NCBI GenBank assembly: GCA_024345305.1
Contig: BRON01000007.1
Location: forward strand, 248,001-312,000
Length of the DNA stretch: 64,000 nucleotides
DNA from: Mrakia gelida
Lineage: Eukaryota > Basidiomycota > Tremellomycetes > Cystofilobasidiales > Mrakiaceae
Reading direction: 5' to 3'
Part shown: positions 57,581 through 64,000 of the stretch, in pieces
Position numbering within the stretch: position 1 is the stretch's first letter
Layout of the letters: each line of letters opens with the position of its first letter
Translations under genes and position numbers: made by a program
Notes under the pieces: generated by a model
What the model saw: the letters and a program-made list of their open reading frames with translations, nothing else
Databases searched by the model: none
Told to the model about the DNA's origin: nothing

Positions 57581-60500
57581 ATGGGAACACCTTCTCCTCC
57601 TCTCCTCTGCCACTCATCGAAATCTCCTAAGAGAGCTCGTTTCATCCCGACCTTCGCCCTCGTTCTCGCATCGCTCCTCCTCACCTTCACCTTCACCTCG
57701 ATTCCCTCCCTCCCTCCTCCTCCTCCCTCGCCCTTCGTCCCCTCCCCTCAAGCTCAAGGACCAAGCTATACAACCTTCACCCTCTCCTCGCCCTCTCGGA
57801 GCTACCTCGTCCCAAACGAGCTCTCGATAACCCTCTCACTCAACCAAGCTTCAGCCCTTCGACTGGCCGGAGGAGGAGATCGAGCTCGACTGGCGACGGT
57901 TCTGCTGGGAAAGACCACGACCTGCGAGGACGTCGAAGCTAGGGTCGACGTACTCAAAGGACGAAAAGGGGAAGATGTATGGACTGAAGAGCTCTTAGAA
58001 GGTGAGCAGCGATCTTGATGAAGGTTTGCACGGAAGGAAGGGAGCTCACCACTTCCTTATCTCGTTGCGCTCAGTTCTTTGGCTAAGAGACGGAGGGATG
58101 TCTAGCGCCGAGCTCTCGAGATGCGAGAGCCAGATTTCGGGTCTCGGGATGCTTGTTCAGGAGAATGAGCAAGTGAGTGGATGGTTGGGATGGTTTCGGA
58201 GGGGACAACAGAAAGACGGCGAACGAGTGAGTTAAAGCCAGTTCCTCGCCGTCCCTCCCTTTCGCTGTCGCTGATCTCACCTCTTCGGGTCTGGCAGGTC
58301 ATCGTCAAAGAAGGCCCGTATATGATAGCGACATCTTCGACGGGACAAATCTCTTTCCGGCCGGTGTTTCGACTGATGGACGACACTCAACAAGTTCGTC
58401 ACTTCAACTTTCTTCTCCACCGTCCGTCGACCTCTGACCTCTCCCTCGTCTTTCCACAGGCTTTCGTGTCAGGAGTAGTTCCAAAGTCTCTCGATTTATC
58501 TCCCTCAGCCTTCGTGCTTGCAACTGGGTCTGACCTCGTTCGTTTCGGCAGTCTTCTTCATCTCCCGACGCGTCGACAACGCACGACGAGGCTGACTTGT
58601 TCATTCCTGCTCGCCAGAACTTCCATGCTGCTCAAGTCCCGGTCCCTTTCAGGCCTTCCCCATCTTCTCATCCGAGCGTGTCTCGTCCTCTAGAAGGTCT
58701 GAGGTTCGGAGTGAAAGATATCTTCGACGTCGCGGGTTTGCGAACCGGCTGTGGTTCTCGAGCTTAGTGAGTCTTCCTTTCGTTGACGTTGCCTTCTGTT
58801 AATGCTTTTCTGATTCGAGCCTCCTCTTCTTTTGTGCACCTTCCAGTGCGAGTCTCTACCCTCCGAGGAACGTCACGTCGCCTTCAATTCAACGACTCAT
58901 TCACCTCGGAGCTGTTCTCGTCGGCAGGACGAAGGTTCGCTCGCTCTTCTCTTCCGGGATATTCGAACCAACATCTGATATCTCTCTCTCTCTCCCATCA
59001 CTTTGTCCTTCAGACCTCTCAGTTCGCGAACGGAGAGAACCCAACAGCCGACTGGGTCGACCAGATGTGCCCTTTCAATCCTCGAGGAGACGGCTACCAG
59101 GATCCAGGAGCTTCGAGTAGTGGAAGTGCAGCCGCAATCGCTGCTTATGACTGGCTAGACTTCACCGTCGGAAGCGACACGGGAGGGAGCATCAGAGGAC
59201 CGTGAGTGCAAACCTTCGAGTTGACGCGTCGTCTCCGCCCTTGACGCTTCTCGCTCTCTCGTTGTTTCGCAGATCGGGAATCCATGGGGTCTACGGGTGA
59301 GTGCAACTCTTCACAATCTTTTAAGCGTCCTGATCTGACCTGACTCGACGCGACTCCAGCATTCGACCTTCGTTCGGATCGATCTCGTTGGAGGGAGTGA
59401 TGCCTCTCGCTCCGACTATGGATACTGCTGGTTCGTGACTTTGCTCACATCCCTCGAAAACGTCGCACTGACTCCTTCTGACCGTACTGCAGGCTGGCTT
59501 GCCCGAGATCCCCTGATCTTCGAACGCGTCGGGAAAGCCTGGCTGGGACACGACGAGTTCGCGTCCTCTCCGTCACTGCCGAAGGTCAGTTCTACTCACC
59601 AATCTCTCTCGATTCCCTCCCTCTCGTTCTGATACACTCTCTCCATCGTTCTCAGCGTCTTCTCACCCCGTCCTCGGCCTCTCGAAGCAACATGTCGAGC
59701 GAGTACCGTCAACTCTTCGACGCGTTTGTCGACACCCTCGCTTCCCTCCTAGACGCCAAGACGATCGAGAAGAGCTCGATACAAGAGCTCTGGAACTCAA
59801 CTGGACAAGCAGAGACTCAGGAGATGGATCTGAACGAGTTTGTTCGAGATACCTACCCAGCGATCGTCTCCTACGCGTTCGTCCTTCGTCGCGTCCCTTG
59901 TCCCGTCGTCGAATGCGCCGCCCTGACTCCTCTGTCTCGGTTCGTCTTCCAGTCAAGGATCAGGGTTCGGAGAAGACTTTCGAGTAGCCTATCGCCACGC
60001 CAACAACGGATCTTCTCCCTTCGTCAACCCATCCCCTCTTGCTCGTTGGACGTGGGGACTCGAGAAGGGCGAGGCTTTCTACCGACTCAACCTCGAGCGC
60101 CAGCGAATCTTCGGAGAGTGGTTCGATGGTATCTTGGGAGCAGACGAAGATAGCTGCTCGGATGGTCTGCTTGTCTATCCAGCGTCGACGGGAGAGCCGA
60201 ACTACCGAGTGGGTTTTTCGAGTCGAAACTCTTCGATAACGCGTTCGCTCACCTCTCTCCCTTCTTCCTATCCCAACCCAGAACTCGTATGGTCCACCTC
60301 CCAGCATGGATACTCCCACACTCTTCGACTTTTGGCTCGGACGCGTTGGACCTCTTTCAGGAGTTCCGGACATGATCTTCCCGAGTGAGCTCCGCTCTTT
60401 TCGTTTCGATTGTTGACCCTCGAGACTCAGACTCTGACCCCGACCTCTATCTCGCATCCGCAGTTGGCCAAGTTCCTTACAACTCGACGTGAGTATGGGC

Positions 60501-60731
60501 TCAAGTTCTACCCCTGACCTCGAGCTGAGCGATTTTTGACTGACCTCCCTCGACGACGCGTCTTCGCTCCTTGCCGTTCTCTCCAGCATCACCAGAATGC
60601 CCTCGATGCTTCCCGTCTCGGTCTCGGTCGTCGTTCGAAAGGGATGTGACTTCGTTTTGATAGATTTAGCGAAGAAGCTGTACGAGAAGGGGGTTCTGAA
60701 GGAGGTCAAGACTGGAGTTTTCGCTTACTAG
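57581..60731 (+). CDS. Amidase-signature hydrolase with N-terminal membrane anchor
   Basis: Ser-Ser-Lys amidase family; hydrolyses an unknown amide. ATG 57581. A basic stretch (KSPKRAR) precedes a membrane segment ([17 protein letters not shown], residues about 22-40), then a Pro-rich linker and an N-terminal domain of about 200 residues containing [17 protein letters not shown] and [13 protein letters not shown]. This resembles the extra domain of fungal Arp1-type amidases (recalled, not verified). The amidase core has [14 protein letters not shown] (catalytic Lys in VKDIF), [13 protein letters not shown] (cis-Ser) and [11 protein letters not shown] (nucleophile region near 59170-59203), then [14 protein letters not shown]. 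The C-terminal part includes [11 protein letters not shown] and ends TGVFAY (stop 60729-60731). The triad is intact. More than ten introns. Confidence 0.88.
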
Positions 60732-61446
60732 ACGATTAAATGGCTTCGGATCTGTGAAGACTGCTTTGACGGGATGACTGAACTACTCATGATTATCCTG
60801 CTTGAAGAGAGAAGACTGCACAACGAGGGTCCGCAGATTAAACAAGAAAGAGCGACGCCGCGACGCGTCGTTTCTTTTGCTCTCGTTCGGTTCCAAGCTG
60901 CCTCGACTCCTCAGATCGGGTTGGACTGCTGACACATCATGCAACAATATTTGGAGATCTCTGTCGAGCGAGAGCGATGGAGGGCGAAGGTTCGAAGACT
61001 AAACGAGAGCTAAGAGCGAACACGACGCGTCTCAAGATCGCCCTCGTCTCCCGCTCCCGCTCTCCTCCGCCTCTTCGTCGACCTTCTCAGCATCTCTCCT
61101 GGCTCGTGATTTCGATCTCTGGCGAGCGATGATGAGGTTCGGAAGGGAAGCAAGACGCGAAGAAAACAGCCCCGATGAGCCGTCAAGCCTCCTCCTCAGG
61201 GGAGAGGGGTGCCTCGCCCTCGACCTCCTAGCAAGGAACGGGGACTTCGAAAGGTTTTGCTTTCAAACCACAACCATCACCTTTCCCAGCTCGAACTTCT
61301 CTCTTCCCATATCGCTCCCTATCCACGCTCTCTTCCTCTTCAACGAGTCCACAGAGAGGACATCAAGAACCGAACGAACGAACCTCCTCGAGCTCTCCCC
61401 TCTCCCCCCTCCCTTCGCCAAACCTTCCGAGCAGGACGAGGAAGGA
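60732..61446. other. Intergenic region upstream of the RhoGEF gene
   Basis: 715 bp. ACGCGTC near 60858 and 61027. The frame of the RhoGEF stays open upstream to an ATG at 61129, so the true start may lie in this stretch. Confidence 0.4.
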
Positions 61447-64000
61447 ATGGCCTCTCGATCTACTACACCTACCTTCTTCATCTCGGAAACGGACCCTTCC
61501 TCCAAGCGATCGAGTGCTGCTTCGAGCGTGGATAGTTGGGCGACGTGCGCTGAGGAGGGGAGAGAGGGAGGGACGACTCCTGCGAGCTCAACCGGAGAAG
61601 GAGGAGGAAGATCTGGCTCGTCCCTTTCGGCTGGTCCGCAACTCAGATTGGGAGCAATGAGGAATTCTAGTGAGTACATAGGATCTCCTCTTCGAAGTAG
61701 CCTTGAAAATCTGCATCCGAAAGGAAGGGAAGGAAGGGGGGATGAGCTCTTTCAGCCCTCAACACCACCTCCTCCTCGACCTCTCACCCTTCCCCTCTCT
61801 TGTGAGCGATGACTCGCTCTGACTCCCCTCCTTCTTCTCGATTCAAGGCTCCCCATCTCTTCGACGCACCTCCTTCCCCTCCCTCCAGAAACCCAATCGA
61901 GCTAGCATCGCCTCTGTGCTGTCTTGCGACTATGTTCTTCCAGAGGAGCAACCCTCCTCCTCGACTTCACCTCCCCTCCCTCCCTCAGCCTTCCCCTCTT
62001 CCCCTCCCCTCCTTCACCAACTCCCCACTTCACCAGGATCCCCTTCCTCCATAACGTTCCCAACATGCGCCTCCCCTCTCAACCTCTCCCGACCCTCGTC
62101 GTCCCTGTCCCATCATCGACTCTCGAGGACGTACTCGACTCCCACCGTCCCTCCAGCCTCGATGCTCTTCGCCGGGGGATCCACTTCTCCGCCCGCGAGA
62201 GCTTCGACAGGGATCTCTACCGGGATGGGAGTAGCAGCAGGGGGTGGAAGAGTGAGAGCTCAGAGTCCCAGCTTGCTCAGTGGAGTGGGGAGGGCTGCTG
62301 GAGGAGGAAGAGTCTTGACGAGAGCGAAGACGATGATGGGTCTGCCTGCGTTGGAACGAGGTCGAGAAGGGGGAGTAGAGGAGACCTTGGAGGACGAGGT
62401 ATCGAGAAAGAAGTACGAGAAGAGGACCAAGGTGGTCAAGGAGATATGGGAGAGCGAGAGAGTGTACGTTGAAGGCTTGGAGGTCATCATCAAGGTGAGC
62501 TCGCTTCCTCTGTTCCCCTTTCCCTCCTCGACGCGTGTCCACTTCGAGCTGACCTTCTTTCCGATCCTTCAGCACTTCCTCAACCCTCTCCTCGCAACCT
62601 CCGAAGACCCTTACCCCATCCTACCCAAGAAAACCATCCAAGAACTCTTCCAAAACATCACTCAAATCCACTCCTTCAGCCTCACCCTCCTCGCCGGAAT
62701 CTCAACGTGTCTCCCTCTCCCTCTTCTCTCACCCTCTACCACCGCAACCTCAGCACCCCCTCACCAACTCACCACTCCCATCCCACCTCTCGCACTCGGC
62801 TCTCCCTCCTCCCGTCACCTCATCCTCCCAATCCTCGAACTCCCCTCCTCAGCAACCTCAACCCTCCGAGCCCACTCTCCTCGATCCTCTCCTCGCCCAC
62901 TCTCCCTCCCAGCGGAACTCCTCGCCGTCCCTTCACCCCTTCAGGTCATCGCTCCCATCTTCAAAGTCCTCGCGGAACACGCACCGTTCATGTCGCTCTA
63001 CCACCCGTTCATCTCCAACTTCGCGACGAGCTCCAAGCTGTTGAGCGATTTGAGGAAGGAGGGAGGTCCGTTTGCGAAGTGGTTGAACGAGAGGGAGAAG
63101 CATGAGGGGTGTAAGAAGTTGAGACTTGGGGACTGGCTGTTGAGCGTGGTGCAGAGGGTGCCAAGGTATCTTTTGTTGATCAAGGTGAGTCGCCTGTCTG
63201 CTTTTCGACGCGCGAGCCGAGCGAGACGAAATCGAGCTGACCTCTTCTCGATGTGTGTTCGCGGCAGGACCTGTTAAAATGCACGCCTGAGGAGGACCCG
63301 GAACGGAAGGAGCTAGAGAAGGTGTTGGAGGTTGTCGATAAGAGTGAGTTCGGTCGCGTCGAACAGGAGGAGTCGAGATTCGAGCTGACCTTCGTCGTCC
63401 CCTTTCCCTTCCTACCTTCAGTCACCGAGACTCTCAACGCTCGACTTCACGACATCGCTGCTATTCAAAACCTCATTGCTCTTCACCGATCCTTCACCTC
63501 TCTCCCCGACGGCTTCTCGTTCGTCGTTCCAGGTCGAAGACTTCTGAAACAAGGTTGGTCGCGTCGCGGAATCCCTTTCCCTTCCTTGTCGCTCTCGCTG
63601 GTCTCATCTCTTCTTCTTTTCTCTTCTAGGCGACCTCGTGAAAGTCTGCCGTCGTCGAGACGAGGATCGCACCTTCTGGCTCTTCACCGACTGCCTCATC
63701 TACGGAACGACGGCCTCGACCTCCTCCTTCCCTCTCTCCTCGTCTCGCTCGGTCGCTGGACTCTCGAACTGGATGTCGATGATGACGTCTCCCTCCCCCC
63801 AGGAGAACTCTTCCTTCGTTCGGACGAGGACCAAGTCGGAATCGAAACCATCGCACTCGCCTCACGTGTCGATGGACTTCTCGACATCGGCGGGAGACAA
63901 GGGTCGATTCGTCTTTCATCGGAAGTTGGAGTTGGAGGATTTGACGGTGGTTGGAGTGGAGGACTCGAAGAGCAATCAGTTCAGCTTCGAGCTTCTGAGT
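61447..64000 (+). CDS. Rho guanine-nucleotide exchange factor (DH-PH), partial
   Basis: Activates a Rho-family GTPase by GDP release; the gene continues beyond the window. The start chosen at 61447 (MASRSTTPTFFISETD) opens a long Ser/Pro-rich tail; an in-frame ATG at 61129 is the alternative. The DH domain begins KVVKEIWESERVYVEGLEVI near 62430 and continues HFLNPLLATSED, PILPKKTIQELFQNITQIHSFSLTLL, then a 90-residue Ser/Pro/Leu-rich insertion. After it come VIAPIFKVLAEHAPFMSLYHPFISNF, LRLGDWLLSVVQRVPRYLLLIKDLLKCTP (the conserved QRVPRYLLL helix) and KITETLNARLHDI. A PH domain starts with LLKQGDLVKVCRRR...FWLFTDCLIYG and is cut by the end. The type resembles fungal FGD/Rom-like GEFs; the target GTPase cannot be told. 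Confidence 0.9.

Noticed and set aside
1..64000. Transposon, CRISPR or integrated virus
   Set aside because: No transposase, reverse transcriptase, integrase or capsid-like frames, no terminal repeats other than the exon-1 inverted copy, and no regularly spaced repeats were seen.

Overview
The window is nuclear DNA of a basidiomycete fungus, most likely a red-yeast-type Pucciniomycotina (Rhodotorula/Sporobolomyces/Leucosporidium-like, Microbotryomycetes). The reasons are: compact genes 100-900 bp apart, almost all broken by many short introns (about 45-120 nt) with stereotyped ends (GTGAGT or GTTCGT donor, a GCTGAC branch site, CAG acceptor); G+C of roughly 55-60% by eye; CT-rich stretches before start codons; and a eukaryotic gene set (chitin synthase, Arp2/3 subunit, Rab, RhoGEF, F-box proteins, mitochondrial processing peptidase). 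No transposon, virus, CRISPR or bacterial operon was recognised. All products are inferred by reading spliced exons by eye.

Left end (1-10.6 kb). A type IIB Ca2+-ATPase gene lies on the minus strand (7119-1000). A copy of its 5' UTR, first exon and part of intron 1 sits in inverted orientation at 1-423, so the gene is bracketed by inverted repeats. Upstream is a minus-strand Rab4-like GTPase gene with 9 exons, two of them microexons, and an apparently non-canonical switch II.

10.9-22.7 kb. This stretch holds three different F-box-type genes (10949, 17339, 22739), a cytochrome P450, an NmrA-like NAD(P)-binding protein and two small Ser/Pro-rich proteins of similar build (16166, 20104). The middle F-box gene is broken by a single-base frameshift.

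23-41 kb. Housekeeping and membrane genes: MRT4 (60S assembly) divergent from deoxyhypusine hydroxylase (eIF5A maturation); a multi-C2H2 zinc-finger protein; a membrane protein with an in-frame TAG; a PIN/auxin-efflux-carrier-like transporter; a single-pass glycoprotein; the alpha subunit of mitochondrial processing peptidase; and the ARPC2 subunit of the Arp2/3 complex.

42-54 kb. A class IV (Chs3-type) chitin synthase is followed by three minus-strand genes: a small secreted glycoprotein, a SUR7/PalI-type four-TM protein (with a GC-AG intron and an 11-nt microexon), and an Ecm4-type glutathionyl-hydroquinone reductase with an optional mitochondrial leader. Chitin synthase, SUR7/PalI and the RhoGEF at the right end are all cell-surface or cell-wall functions, but nothing shows they are co-regulated.

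54.9-64 kb. A tRNA-Ser(GCU) gene with a 10-nt intron, 5-formyltetrahydrofolate cyclo-ligase, a doubtful small ORF, a membrane-anchored amidase-signature enzyme, and the first part of a DH-PH RhoGEF that runs off the right end.

No clearly new multi-gene system was found. The strongest unusual signals are the inverted exon-1 duplication, the altered Rab4 switch II, the dense palindromic ACGCGT motif (often intronic), the second class of GTTCGT splice donors, several microexons, and the in-frame TAG.
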